A stretch of 64,000 nucleotides of DNA from Bartonella senegalensis OS02 (GTDB lineage: Bacteria; Pseudomonadota; Alphaproteobacteria; Rhizobiales; Rhizobiaceae), in NCBI RefSeq assembly GCF_000312545.1, contig NZ_HE997540.1, positions 720,222 through 784,221 on the forward strand, read 5' to 3'. Below the pieces are notes generated by a model. The model did not search any database, was not told the origin of the DNA, and was given only the letters and a program-made list of their open reading frames with translations. The translations under genes were made by a program, and so were the position numbers. Shown piece after piece: positions 22,123-31,420 of this stretch (its first letter is position 1; every line of letters begins with the position of its first letter).

Positions 22123-22145
22123 GATGAAAAGCCAAAGCTGTAGAA

Positions 22146-22940
22146 TCAGAGAGAAAACTGGTTTCCTAAATAAATTCTGCGTACATCAGCGTTGTTGATA
22201 ATATCATGAGGAGAACCATGAACTAAAACTTGTCCCGCGTGAATGATATAAGCACGGTCAACAAGTCCTAATGTCTCACGTACATTATGATCCGTTATCA
22301 AAACACCAATCCCACGCTTCGTTAAATAACGAATAAGCTGTTGAATATCAGAAATAGCGATAGGATCAATTCCTGCAAATGGCTCATCAAGTAACATAAA
22401 ATTAGGGCGAGAGGCTAAAGCACGCGCAATTTCAAGTCGTCGACGCTCACCGCCTGATAAGGAAAGAGCAGACATCTTGCGTAAATGGTCAATTTTAAAT
22501 TCATGCAAAAGGGCATCCAAATCTTCACGTCGTTTAAGCCGGTCTTTCTCGACTACCTCTAAAACAGCTTTAATATTATCTTCTACTGAAAGACCGCGAA
22601 AAATCGACGCTTCCTGCGGAAGGTATCCAATACCCAAACGAGCACGCCGATACATTGGGAGATGCGTGATATCAAACCCATCAATTTTAATGGATCCTCC
22701 ATCCGATTTAATAAGACCCGTCACCATATAAAAACAAGTCGTTTTGCCTGCACCATTGGGACCTAAAATGCCAACAGCTTCTCCGGTACGAATACCGAAA
22801 GAAACACCATTAATAACTTGTCTTCCACGGTAAACTTTAACCAAATGGCTGGCAACCAAGGTTCCCTTTAAGCCTTCTCTTAAAGTCTTATTTGCAAAAT
22901 CATGTCTGTCCGCTTGCTTTTTTCTTTTGATTCCAAACAT
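22146..22940 (-). CDS. lptB: LPS export ABC transporter ATP-binding protein
   Basis: LptB is the cytoplasmic ATPase of the LptB2FG complex, which extracts lipopolysaccharide from the inner membrane. In 264 residues it has Walker A GPNGAGKT at 60-67, the signature LSGGERRRLEIARALA, Walker B FMLLDEPFAGIDP and the H-loop LITDHNVRETL. A basic N-terminal extension of about 25 residues precedes the ABC domain, as in other Rhizobiales. It starts six bases after the lptA stop, so lptA and lptB are one translational unit. Confidence 0.95.
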   Translation of the reverse strand: MFGIKRKKQADRHDFANKTLREGLKGTLVASHLVKVYRGRQVINGVSFGIRTGEAVGILGPNGAGKTTCFYMVTGLIKSDGGSIKIDGFDITHLPMYRRARLGIGYLPQEASIFRGLSVEDNIKAVLEVVEKDRLKRREDLDALLHEFKIDHLRKMSALSLSGGERRRLEIARALASRPNFMLLDEPFAGIDPIAISDIQQLIRYLTKRGIGVLITDHNVRETLGLVDRAYIIHAGQVLVHGSPHDIINNADVRRIYLGNQFSL

Positions 22941-22946
22941 GAAATC

Positions 22947-23555
22947 TTAATGGCCATTCTTTTGACTTTGTTTAAAAATGATGGAAACGCGACCCTTTTT
23001 TTCAGACGTCTCACAACCTTCCAGAAAAGCCTTTCCACTTTTCATATCTGCTGTCAGTTTGCATCCCGTTGCCACATTATCACCATCGGTTAATACAACA
23101 TTCTTCCCTGTTAAGCTCATCATTTTTGACTTTCCGTCAAAAACACCTTTATCACCCGTAGCAATTTGTGTGGCAATTTTTATATAAACCTTTCCTAAAG
23201 CTTCCATTTTCTTAATACCAGCCGAACCAAACCAAACCGACGAAGCTGTCTTCATATTCTCTTGGTCCTCATCAGCTCCTGTATGCGTCTTATTATAGTA
23301 AACTACTAATTTTGCTGTCCGCAAAAGACGTTCACCTTGAATCACTGAAACATCACCATTAAAAAGCGCTATCCCCTCTTTATCACGTATTTCTAAAGAA
23401 TCTGCATAAAGTTCCACCGGTTCTTTGTCATTTGACAGATGAATGCCAAAATGAGCACCTTCAGCATGTCCAGAAACTGCTCCAAAACCTAAGATTTCTA
23501 AGCTCACGGCCAAAGTAATACCCATCCATTTTCTGTATGATCTCTTCGGCTTCAT
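22947..23555 (-). CDS. lptA: LPS transport periplasmic protein LptA (OstA-like)
   Basis: LptA forms the periplasmic bridge that carries lipopolysaccharide from LptC to LptD. The 202 residues begin with a signal peptide (RKWMGITLAVSLEILGFGAVSGHA). The OstA beta-jellyroll domain follows: ELYADSLEIRDKEGIALFNG and the GKVYIKIATQIATGDKGVFD strand repeats. It lies 82 bases after lptC and six bases before lptB on the same strand. Being part of an essential pathway, it is expected to be functional. Confidence 0.92.
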   Translation of the reverse strand: MKPKRSYRKWMGITLAVSLEILGFGAVSGHAEGAHFGIHLSNDKEPVELYADSLEIRDKEGIALFNGDVSVIQGERLLRTAKLVVYYNKTHTGADEDQENMKTASSVWFGSAGIKKMEALGKVYIKIATQIATGDKGVFDGKSKMMSLTGKNVVLTDGDNVATGCKLTADMKSGKAFLEGCETSEKKGRVSIIFKQSQKNGH

Positions 23556-23637
23556 CTTATCGCTTTCAATTTTTTTTCATACAGATACATATTCCTCTTT
23601 CATCAAAGATAAGTTCAAGATTCGTATTGATATGATC

Positions 23638-24288
23638 TCATTGTTTGTCAAGCACTAAATGTACACCGCCATGAAAATATATTTTTTGCCCTTTTTCTCG
23701 GATTTGCAAAGCATTTGCTGCAAGATGAAACCCTGCACGTTGGATCTTCACGCGTTTATCTGTGTTTAATTGCCCCTCAGATAAATTAATATTTGCTGCC
23801 ATAAATTGTGCAATTATTCCATCATTTGTTGTAATGCTAAAGGGCTTATCTAATTGCAAACAACCATTGATATTATCGTAATTTCCTCCTTGCGCATCAA
23901 GAAAAACGCGTCTTTGTTTGCCTACAAATGCCTCAGCTGTAATCTTTTGCAATCCAATGATTCCAGAATGTGTACGATCTTGAAAGGCCTTCTCCGCTTT
24001 GAGCCAATAGGGCTCACGAGAACGTGTGTAACCTTCTAATTTTGGATTAAGCATTGTCAACTTCATGATTCCGCTCTCTTCATCATTCAAAATCACAGGA
24101 TCAGAAGCAGCAGGAACAAAAAAGAATGTAAACCAACAAAAAACCACCCCTGCAGTCAAGGCACAGAAAGGTAACAAAAATTTTAAGATGCTAATACTAC
24201 GCGAATGACGCGATGCTTTTCTAAAAGCATCCTCAAAAGGCGATTTCTCACTTTTTGAAAAAATTTTAGACTGATTATGTACGGACAT
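23638..24288 (-). CDS. lptC: LPS export protein LptC
   Basis: LptC is the bitopic inner-membrane protein that receives lipopolysaccharide from LptB2FG and passes it to LptA. The 216 residues have a basic cytoplasmic N-terminus (about 1-35), one hydrophobic helix (ILKFLLPFCALTAGVVFCWF, about 35-60) and a periplasmic beta-rich domain (LEGYTRSREPYWLKAEKA, ANINLSEGQLNTDKRV). It leads the lptC-lptA-lptB operon. The promoter should lie in the 195-base region shared with divergent ihfB. Confidence 0.88.
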   Translation of the reverse strand: MSVHNQSKIFSKSEKSPFEDAFRKASRHSRSISILKFLLPFCALTAGVVFCWFTFFFVPAASDPVILNDEESGIMKLTMLNPKLEGYTRSREPYWLKAEKAFQDRTHSGIIGLQKITAEAFVGKQRRVFLDAQGGNYDNINGCLQLDKPFSITTNDGIIAQFMAANINLSEGQLNTDKRVKIQRAGFHLAANALQIREKGQKIYFHGGVHLVLDKQ

Positions 24289-24483
24289 ACTCTCCTAATC
24301 TCTTAAATATTCCGCGTTTTTTGACTTGTATAATCCCTATAAGATGTATTTTCAAATTTTGTTTCTTGCAATTCGTTTTTTCTTGGTTTTATTTTGCTTT
24401 TGTCTATTTATATATGTAATGTAATGTATATGTGTGAAGTGTAATATTGTAAAAGAATCTTTTTTGTATGAAGAGAGGTTATT

Positions 24484-24762
24484 TTGGTTAAGTCAGAACT
24501 TGTGCAAATTATTGCCCGTCATAACCCGCATCTTTTTCAACGGGATGTGGAAAATATTGTGAATGCTATTTTTGAAGAAATTTCAACAGCACTTGCCAAT
24601 GGTAATCGTGTTGAACTTCGCGGTTTTGGGGCTTTTTCTGTCAAAAGTCGCTCAGCTCGTAATGGTCGTAATCCACGAACAGGCGAAGCCGTTATGGTTG
24701 AAGAAAAATGGATCCCTTTTTTCAAAACAGGTAAAGATTTGCGCGACCGGCTTAATCAGTGA
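24484..24762 (+). CDS. ihfB: Integration host factor subunit beta
   Basis: This is a DNA-bending protein that acts as a heterodimer with IHF-alpha in replication initiation, recombination and transcription. The 92 residues match IhfB closely ([20 protein letters not shown], then the arm [15 protein letters not shown] with the intercalating proline). It starts with TTG at 24484 behind AGAGAGG, because no ATG fits the conserved N-terminus. The rare start may hold down translation. The next gene overlaps or abuts its stop. Confidence 0.95.
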   Translation: MVKSELVQIIARHNPHLFQRDVENIVNAIFEEISTALANGNRVELRGFGAFSVKSRSARNGRNPRTGEAVMVEEKWIPFFKTGKDLRDRLNQ

Positions 24763-24770
24763 GTAAATTG

Positions 24771-25067
24771 ATGACAACCAAACGTACCGTTTTAGCAATT
24801 ATTTTAGTGCCCATAACAGCTCTTTTAATTGCTTTTATCATCGCTAATCGTCAAATAGTTACATTAACGCTTGATCCTTTTCGAATCAATTCTGAAAATT
24901 TTACTTATCAAGCTCCTCTTTTTATATGGCTGTTTATTTTTTTCGGTCTTGGTATTTTACTAAGTAGCATAATGCATTGGTTTACATGTCATAAATACAA
25001 AAAAGCTCTTAAAGAAAGTAAAGCGGAACTTGAGAAATTAAAAATGTCGATCACTAATATAGTATAA
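24771..25067 (+). CDS. LapA-domain membrane protein
   Basis: This is a small inner-membrane protein of the LapA (DUF1049) family, whose enterobacterial member helps control LPS synthesis. The 98 residues have two hydrophobic helices (TVLAIILVPITALLIAFIIA and APLFIWLFIFFGLGILLSSI) and a C-terminal coiled segment (YKKALKESKAELEKLKMS). A GTG at 24759 overlapping the ihfB stop would add four residues; neither start has a strong ribosome site, so coupling to ihfB is likely. In many Rhizobiales ihfB-lapA precede trpF, which is absent here. Confidence 0.8.
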   Translation: MTTKRTVLAIILVPITALLIAFIIANRQIVTLTLDPFRINSENFTYQAPLFIWLFIFFGLGILLSSIMHWFTCHKYKKALKESKAELEKLKMSITNIV

Positions 25068-25224
25068 AGAGAGTTCGCTGAAATCTTTCTCTCATGGTGT
25101 TTAGCACATTATTAAAAATAAGCTTTCTCTTTTTTACTATAAATGTTTTAATCGACTTAAGGTCTTTATACTATTATAGAAATTGTAAGAGCCTTTTAAC
25201 ATAGTTTTTTTCAAGAGCTTTATT

Positions 25225-26169
25225 GTGAAACCGAATATGCTTGCGCAGTGCTTTCAATCACACCCTAGTGGTATATATCCTCAGGAAAAATTGCCTCTTA
25301 TTTTAGAAACAGGGTCAAGTGCAGATTATGCTCTCATAGATTCTGGTCATGGGCGAAAATTGGAGCGTTACGGAGCTTACCGTATTATTCGACCAGAAGG
25401 TCAAGCACTATGGAAACCAGCTTTATCAAAAAAACAGTGGGCGAATGTTGATGCTATTTTCACTGGAAATCGAGAAGAAGAAGGTGTTGGTCGTTGGCAT
25501 TTTCCCAAAAAGCCGCTTTGGGAAACATGGCCACTTTCTTGGAACGGACTATCTTTTCTAGGCCGTTTTACTTCTTTTCGTCATGTGGGGGTTTTTCCTG
25601 AGCAAGATGCCCATTGGTGTGCAATGGAAGAACAAATTGTCAACGCCAAACGTCCTATCAAATTGCTTAATCTTTTTGGCTATACAGGCATTGCCTCTTT
25701 GATTGCTGCACGTGCAGGTGCAAATGTAACACATGTTGATGCTTCTAAAAAAGCCATTGCTTGGGCAAAAACCAATCAAGAAAGAGCAGGGTTATCAGAT
25801 CGCCCTATTCGCTGGATTTGTGATGACGCTGTAAAATTTGTTGAGCGCGAACTGCGTCGTCAAAAAACTTATGATATGATTCTTCTTGATCCTCCCGCTT
25901 ATGGACGTGGACCTCATGGTGAAATCTGGCAACTGTTCGATCACTTACCCACAATGATCACAAACTGCCGCAAACTTCTCTCTGATAAACCTCTTGCCAT
26001 GGTACTCACAGCCTATTCTATCCGCGCTTCTTTCTATACATTACACACTCTTATGCGTGATGAATTTATAAATCTTGGTGGTACAATCGAATCAGGAGAA
26101 CTGATCTTGCGTGAAGAAACCGCTGGACGCGCTCTTTCTACTTCTCTTTTTAGCCGTTGGATTGTCTGA
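25225..26169 (+). CDS. Class I SAM-dependent methyltransferase (RlmI/RlmK-like)
   Basis: This is a 314-residue methyltransferase related to the 23S rRNA cytosine methylases of the RlmI/RlmK group. The Rossmann core is visible: LLNLFGYTGIASLIAARAG with HVDASKKAIAWAK (motif I and the acidic residue binding SAM) and the catalytic-type ILLDPPAYGRGPHGE (motif IV). The N-terminal part (LILETGSSADYALIDSGHGR) is family-typical. It starts with GTG at 25225. It is two bases from the next RNA methylase gene, forming one operon with it and lspA. The RNA target is not certain. Confidence 0.8.
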   Translation: MKPNMLAQCFQSHPSGIYPQEKLPLILETGSSADYALIDSGHGRKLERYGAYRIIRPEGQALWKPALSKKQWANVDAIFTGNREEEGVGRWHFPKKPLWETWPLSWNGLSFLGRFTSFRHVGVFPEQDAHWCAMEEQIVNAKRPIKLLNLFGYTGIASLIAARAGANVTHVDASKKAIAWAKTNQERAGLSDRPIRWICDDAVKFVERELRRQKTYDMILLDPPAYGRGPHGEIWQLFDHLPTMITNCRKLLSDKPLAMVLTAYSIRASFYTLHTLMRDEFINLGGTIESGELILREETAGRALSTSLFSRWIV

Positions 26170-26171
26170 AC

Positions 26172-27011
26172 ATGTGTATGCCCAAAATCGGTAAGGTTAA
26201 AGACATTACCTCTCTTAGTAATCCTATCATTAAAGACCTTAAAGCACTTAGCCAGAAGAAAAATCGTAATCGAGAAGGACTTTTCATGGCTGAAGGGTTT
26301 AAATTAGTGATTGATGCTCTCAATCTTGGTTGGAAAATACAAACACTCATTTTTTCTAAAAGCAAAATTGGTAACGCTGCTATCGAAAACACCGCTGCAC
26401 GCACTGTAGCCAACGGTGGTCTTGTCATTAAAGCATCACAAAAAATTATGGAATCTATCGCACGACGTGATAATCCACAGACAGTTATCGGTATTTTTAA
26501 ACAACAGTGGCAACCATTTGAAATGATCAAAGGACAGGCTGAAGATGTTTATGTTGCGCTTGATCGAGTGCGTGATCCAGGAAATCTTGGTACTATCATC
26601 CGTACTGCTGATGCTGTAGGAGCCAAAGGTGTTATTTTGATCGGTGAAACAACAGATCCTTTCTCACCTGAAACAGTGCGTGCAACAATGGGATCAATTT
26701 TTTCTGTACCACTTTATCGTTGTGATGAAAATGCCTTTTTAAGCTGGTCTACCCAGTTTAAAGGCATGATCGTCGGCACGCATTTAAAGGGATCTATTGA
26801 TTATCGTACAATTGATTTCAAAAATGGTCCTATTATCCTTTTAATGGGCAATGAAAAACAAGGTTTACCAGATATTCTTGCAAACCGTTGTGATCAACTC
26901 GTGCGTATTCCACAAAGTGGACGTGCTGATTCTCTTAATCTCGCAGTAGCAACAGCTCTCATGCTTTATGAAATTCGCCGTTCTTCTTTAACATTAGAAC
27001 CGCACATTTAA
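26172..27011 (+). CDS. TrmH/SpoU-family RNA 2'-O-methyltransferase
   Basis: This is a SPOUT-class methylase that modifies a ribose 2'-OH in rRNA or tRNA. In about 279 residues the three family motifs are clear: RDPGNLGTIIRTADAVGA (motif 1), ILLMGNEKQGLP (motif 2) and IPQSGRADSLNLAVATAL (motif 3), which form the knotted SAM site. An N-terminal substrate-binding domain (ITSLSNPIIKDLKALSQKKN) is like RlmB/TsnR enzymes. The ATG at 26172 is two bases past the preceding stop; an ATG at 26178 is also possible. The exact target is not determinable. Confidence 0.85.
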   Translation: MCMPKIGKVKDITSLSNPIIKDLKALSQKKNRNREGLFMAEGFKLVIDALNLGWKIQTLIFSKSKIGNAAIENTAARTVANGGLVIKASQKIMESIARRDNPQTVIGIFKQQWQPFEMIKGQAEDVYVALDRVRDPGNLGTIIRTADAVGAKGVILIGETTDPFSPETVRATMGSIFSVPLYRCDENAFLSWSTQFKGMIVGTHLKGSIDYRTIDFKNGPIILLMGNEKQGLPDILANRCDQLVRIPQSGRADSLNLAVATALMLYEIRRSSLTLEPHI

Positions 27012-27036
27012 CACTGGAACTATACAGGGCCATAAT

Positions 27037-27540
27037 ATGACACGCAAATCATTGTCTTTTTTTCTTCTTGGTTTAATTCTTACAGTAGGGATTGATCAAG
27101 CAGTTAAGTACTGGGTTATGCACACTATGCCCCTCGGAACAGAGATCCCACTTTTCCCTTTTCTTTCTCTCTATCATGTACGCAATTCTGGGATCGCATT
27201 TTCCTTTTTTTCCTCTTTTTCTCATTGGGCACTTATTTTTCTTACACTCATCGTTCTTATTTTTCTTTTATGGTTGTGGAAAAATACCGAATACAATAAA
27301 CCTTTAGCACACTTTGGTCTTACCCTTATTATTGGTGGTGCAATCGGTAATCTTATTGACCGAATCTGTTTCTATTATGTCATTGATTATATACTCTTTT
27401 ATATTGACGATGTCTTTTATTTTGCTGTTTTTAATCTTGCAGATACTTTTATCACGCTTGGTGTTATTGCTATCATTATTGAAGAATTGCGTAGCTGGAT
27501 TAAAAGAAAAAGCACCTTCAAGAACATTTCTTCTGAATAA
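27037..27540 (+). CDS. lspA: Lipoprotein signal peptidase (signal peptidase II)
   Basis: This is the inner-membrane aspartyl protease that removes signal peptides from prolipoproteins after lipidation; in this window the Omp19-type lipoprotein is a likely substrate. The 167 residues have four hydrophobic helices and the conserved elements RNSGIAFSF, GGAIGNLIDRI, VIDYI (first catalytic Asp) and FNLADTFI (second catalytic Asp). It is 25 bases downstream of the TrmH-family gene and ends that operon. It is essential in most Gram-negative bacteria and looks intact. Confidence 0.94.
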   Translation: MTRKSLSFFLLGLILTVGIDQAVKYWVMHTMPLGTEIPLFPFLSLYHVRNSGIAFSFFSSFSHWALIFLTLIVLIFLLWLWKNTEYNKPLAHFGLTLIIGGAIGNLIDRICFYYVIDYILFYIDDVFYFAVFNLADTFITLGVIAIIIEELRSWIKRKSTFKNISSE

Positions 27541-28101
27541 GAGTACGACTTCTTTCCAAAAGCTCTCTTCTTCGATAATGGAATCAAAAGAAAGCCAATA
27601 TATTATCGGTTTTTATTCATAAATTTCGAATTAGAAAGATTTTTAAACCATTTGCCTCTGAAAATTATATCTTTTTGGATTTATGTTTCTCCCTTTCAAT
27701 TCCTCCATGAAATTATAGAGATTCACTATCAAGGCTTATTCTGATCCGTCATTCTTTTATCATTTCAATAATTCACCACTTTATCGGTAACAGTTAAAAA
27801 CCGCTCTGTCGTCAAATGTATTACAAAATTATCGCCTCTTCATTATTTTATATTATTTCATGCTTTCATATTTAACTCAAAGGTGTCACGCATTTTAAAA
27901 TTGAAATATGATAATCTGTACAAAGCTGTAATTAATTCTAACAGCGTTTTTTGCTTTTCTCACCTGTTTATATTCCTTTATCCAGACAGGAAATACAGTC
28001 CTTTATTGACTTGAAATTAAAAAAACATATCATTTTTCTCTTTTTTTGGAAATATACTGTTTCTTTACAGAGTATAGAATTAAACGATAAGGAGAAGAAA
28101 G
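27541..28101. other. 560-base gene-free region
   Basis: I see no intact gene, RNA gene or clear terminator. The stretch is AT-rich. Immediately before 28102 a GATAAGGAGAAGAAAG site precedes the ATG of the broken Aas-like gene, so the end of this region is that gene's former leader. Confidence 0.5.
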
Positions 28102-30190
28102 ATGAATGAAAAGAATTCGGCTCCTGTGAAAAATTTTCTAAGTGCAGATAATCGTTCTTTTTTATTAAGTTCAGGCGCTTTTGCACCTTTGTTTTGGAGC
28201 CAATTTTTTTCTGCTTTCAACGACAATTGTGTTAAAAATACTTTAGTTTTTCTCATTATCACATGGAGTGCTTTAGAATACCAACCAAGCCTTATTAGCT
28301 TAACAAATGGTGTTTTTTCGCTTCCTTATCTCTTATTTTCTGCAACAGGAGGTTAATTAGCTGACTGCTTTAGTAAAGCAAAAATTGCTCGTTTAATTAA
28401 ATTTTTTACTCTCTTTATTGCTTTAGCAAGCCCGATCTCTCTCTTTTTATCTTCCATTACTTTGATTATGTTCTGTCTATTTCTTTTTAGTTCTGCATCA
28501 GCACTTTTGGGACCTATTAAGTATGCAACATTCCCAGACCATATGGCAAAATCTCACTTACCACGTGCCAATGCATGGATAGAAACAGCAACCTTTATTG
28601 CTATTTTATTAGGAACATTATGGGCTGGACTTAGTTTCGATTTTCAAAATAAATTACAAATTATTCCAGCGTTCACTATAATTATCTTCACTACACTTTC
28701 ATGGGCTACGAGCTGCTTTATGCCAGAAAATACTCCTGCACAATCTAATGTTATTGTTGACTATAACATTATACGTGCCACCAAATCTATTTTCAAATAT
28801 TGTATCCAAGAAAAACGCTTATTCATTGTAAGCCTTATAGTTTCTTGGTTTTGGTTTATAGGTGCTACACTCCTCTCCATCATTCCAATACTCATGGCTT
28901 CTCTTAATATTGCATTGCCAATGGGAACGATCTTGTTTTTAACATTGTTTTCCATTTCCTGTGCTCTTGGCTCTGCGATGGTGGCTTGGCTTTCAGCGGA
29001 ACGAATTAACTTGCTATTACCGATTATAGGAACTTTTGTTGCATTGTTTGTATAGACTTAAGTATTATTCTTAATGGTCTTGATCCTGAATTTAAAATTG
29101 AAACGTTTATTGATTTCTTTTCTCATTCGAAATTATTGCACATTATGTTTGATTTTGCCTTGGCAGCAATTTCAAGTACTTTTCTTGTTGTTCCTGGATT
29201 TTCCGCACTGCAAGCCTGGGCTAAACCTTATAAACGCGCACGTGTTATTGCTGCTAATAACATCCTCAATTCTGCTCTTATGGTTATGGGAGCAGGTATT
29301 ATCACTTTTATTCAATATCTTGGTACTTCCATTGATAAGATAGTTCTTATTCTTGATCTTAGCTCTTTAATAACTGCAATCGTGATACTAAAATATTTGC
29401 CTACGAATTCTTTTTGCGATTTTATTTTCATTTTCTTTCGCCTGTTTTTTCGTTTAAAAATCAAAGGTGTAGAAATTTTTTCCAAAATCAGAAAATCCCC
29501 CATTCTGGTTTTTAATCATGTCTCCTTTCTCAATGTTTTTCTGGCTCTCGCTCTTTGCGAAATAACAAATTTGCACAATCCCGTTATTGTTATTGACGCT
29601 CATACTGCAAAACTTTGGTGGATGCATCCCTTCATGAAATACATAAATGTTTTTCCTCCAGATCTCACAAAACCGTTCATAAATCGCCATTTTATAAATA
29701 CCGTACAAAAGAAACCCCTTGTTGTTTTTCTAGAAAGAAATATTTCTGTTACAAAAAACTTCATGAAAATTTATGAAAAGAGCAACGCAATTATTGATAA
29801 AGCAAAAGTTGTCCCTATTAAAATTTATGGTTTTGAAAATTCTTTTTTTCAAGTTTTTCTGACATTCACACACGCCGTAAACTTTTTCCTAAAATAACAG
29901 CTGTTATCAATGAACCTGTTGATTTTCATATGATATAAATCTGAAAAACTCTGCCCATCGCTTACTTACTGGAAAGCAGGTTTCTCGTATCATCTTTTGA
30001 ATTTGCAGATTAAAGTAATACACTCATCCAAAAATTCTTTAAAGATTCTAGTAATCACAGGATATGCAAAAAAATTATTGAGGATTGTCCTATAGACCCA
30101 ATAATTTATGGATTTATATTCTTAACTCTTAGAAGTTTATATCTTAGCTCTCAAATACGCTATACTTACTCTAAAAAATTATGAGGATTT
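28102..30190 (+). pseudogene. Aas-type MFS/acyltransferase pseudogene
   Basis: This is the remnant of a large fusion protein with an N-terminal LplT-like lysophospholipid transporter, a PlsC-like acyltransferase and, in intact relatives, an acyl-ACP synthetase. The frame starts at 28102 (APLFWSQFFSAFNDNCVKNT, typical LplT) and hits a TAA at 28354. It resumes in the same frame, then shifts near 29050 (CIDLSIILNGLDPEF). It continues through the acyltransferase (SPILVFNHVSFLNVFLALAL, the NHxSxxD-like site lacking the usual Asp) and shifts again near 29875 to RRKLFPKITAVINEPVDF. Shorter scraps run to about 30190. The AMP-binding domain is gone. Loss would remove a route for recycling lysophospholipids. 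Confidence 0.78.
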
Positions 30191-30394
30191 GTCTGACTAT
30201 CAACAAAGTTATGCAAATAAATTTTTAATATTTGTGCCTTAAGAGAAACATCACTGCAATACCCTCTTCAGCTTTGTAAAAATTATACTCAAAAGACTTG
30301 ATGTCCTTGATCAAAATCCTCTCCCTTCATTACCAATTTGTAAGCTTCCTTTTTAATAAAAGTCTCTTGTAATTTTGAAATAAATCTCCATAAT

Positions 30395-30515
30395 AAGGGG
30401 AGGTAAGCTGGAATTCCGCCAGCAGCACCTGGGGTCCTTTCTGCTTGTCAAGTAAAAGCTCTTAGGAAACTAGAAGGGAGCGTCCCTTTCTGACCCCAAC
30501 ACCTGACGGAACATA
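30395..30515 (+). ncRNA. ybhL leader RNA motif (5' UTR element)
   Basis: The region between the pseudogene and ybhL is GC-richer than its surroundings and folds well. GCTGG (30407) can pair with CCAGC (30419), GGGGTC (30431-30436) pairs with GACCCC (30492-30497), and AAGGGA pairs with TCCCTT at 30474-30488. Its place directly before ybhL in a Rhizobiales genome matches the ybhL leader motif found by comparative analysis in alphaproteobacteria. The effector and mechanism are unknown. Boundaries are estimated from the stems. Confidence 0.75.
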
Positions 30516-30534
30516 TGCTAAAGGACTTTATATT

Positions 30535-31308
30535 ATGGCTGATTTCAAAAATTTACGTTCGGCGTCTGTTTCCCGTGCCGATGCATCAATTGATCAAGGA
30601 TTGCGCAGCTATATGCTGGGTGTCTATAATACAATGGCCATTGGTTTGCTTATTACAGCTGCAGCCGCTTATGCAGTTGCATCATTAGCAACGACAACGG
30701 AAATGAGCCAAGCAGCCGCTCAAATCAGTAGCAGTGTTTACTTAACTTCATTTGGAGTAACATTTTATACATCACCATTCTCTTACATTGTTATGTTTGC
30801 ACCACTTGTGGCGGTATTATTCCTGAGTTTTAAAATCAATACACTGAGTACAAGTGCGGCACGTAGCCTGTTTTTTGGTTATGCTGCCCTCGTTGGACTT
30901 TCACTATCCTCGATCATTCTGCGTTATACAACAGAAAGTGTTGTGCAAACCTTTGTTATTAGCGCTGCCACTTTTGGTGCTCTTTCGCTTTATGGTTACA
31001 CGACAAAGCGTGATCTCACGGCGATGGGCTCATTCTTTTTCATTGGTCTAGTTGGCTTGATGCTTGCCATGGTTGTCAATATCTTTCTCGGATCAAGTGC
31101 CGTGCAATTTGCTATTTCTGTGATCGGCGTCTTTATCTTCGCTGGTCTCACAGCTTATGATACGCAAAACATTAAATTGATGTATTATGAAGGAGATGCA
31201 AATGACACGCAAGGACGTAAAATTATCATGGGTGCGTTAAGTCTTTATCTTGATTTCATCAATATGTTTGTTTTCTTATTGCAGTTTCTTGGTTCAAACC
31301 GTGATTGA
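30535..31308 (+). CDS. ybhL: Bax inhibitor-1/YccA family membrane protein
   Basis: This is an inner-membrane protein of the BI-1 (TMBIM) family, members of which act as pH-sensitive calcium leak channels. The 257 residues have an N-terminal soluble part (RADASIDQGLRSYMLGVYN) and about seven hydrophobic helices, ending in the family's AGLTAYDTQNIKLMYYE and ALSLYLDFINMFVFLLQFLG. The two C-terminal Asp residues are those linked to pH sensing. The AAAGGA ribosome site and upstream leader RNA suggest control at the RNA level. A strong terminator follows, so it is monocistronic. Confidence 0.93.
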   Translation: MADFKNLRSASVSRADASIDQGLRSYMLGVYNTMAIGLLITAAAAYAVASLATTTEMSQAAAQISSSVYLTSFGVTFYTSPFSYIVMFAPLVAVLFLSFKINTLSTSAARSLFFGYAALVGLSLSSIILRYTTESVVQTFVISAATFGALSLYGYTTKRDLTAMGSFFFIGLVGLMLAMVVNIFLGSSAVQFAISVIGVFIFAGLTAYDTQNIKLMYYEGDANDTQGRKIIMGALSLYLDFINMFVFLLQFLGSNRD

Positions 31309-31330
31309 TCGTAGCAATTATTCTTAAATT

Positions 31331-31366
31331 AAAAAACCTTGTTTCTCAAAAGAAACAAGGTTTTTT
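31331..31366 (+). terminator. Rho-independent terminator of ybhL
   Basis: AAAAAACCTTGTTTCT pairs perfectly with AGAAACAAGGTTTTTT around a CAAA loop. The run of T makes this a textbook terminator; by symmetry it could also work on the minus strand. Confidence 0.9.
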
Positions 31367-31420
31367 AGTTTTTAATGCAAGCATATTCCTTTTATCACTT
31401 TGGCATATACACTTCACAAA

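Larger units (their letters stand above)
20935..22145. other. 1.2 kb gap where rpoN and hpf are expected
   Basis: I could not recognise RpoN or hibernation-factor sequence in any frame. A short plus-strand frame at 21366-21650 (94 codons) has no coding character. A minus-strand mini-frame at 21080-21163 with a good ribosome site is listed separately. A candidate lptB terminator is at 22082-22122. Confidence 0.5.
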
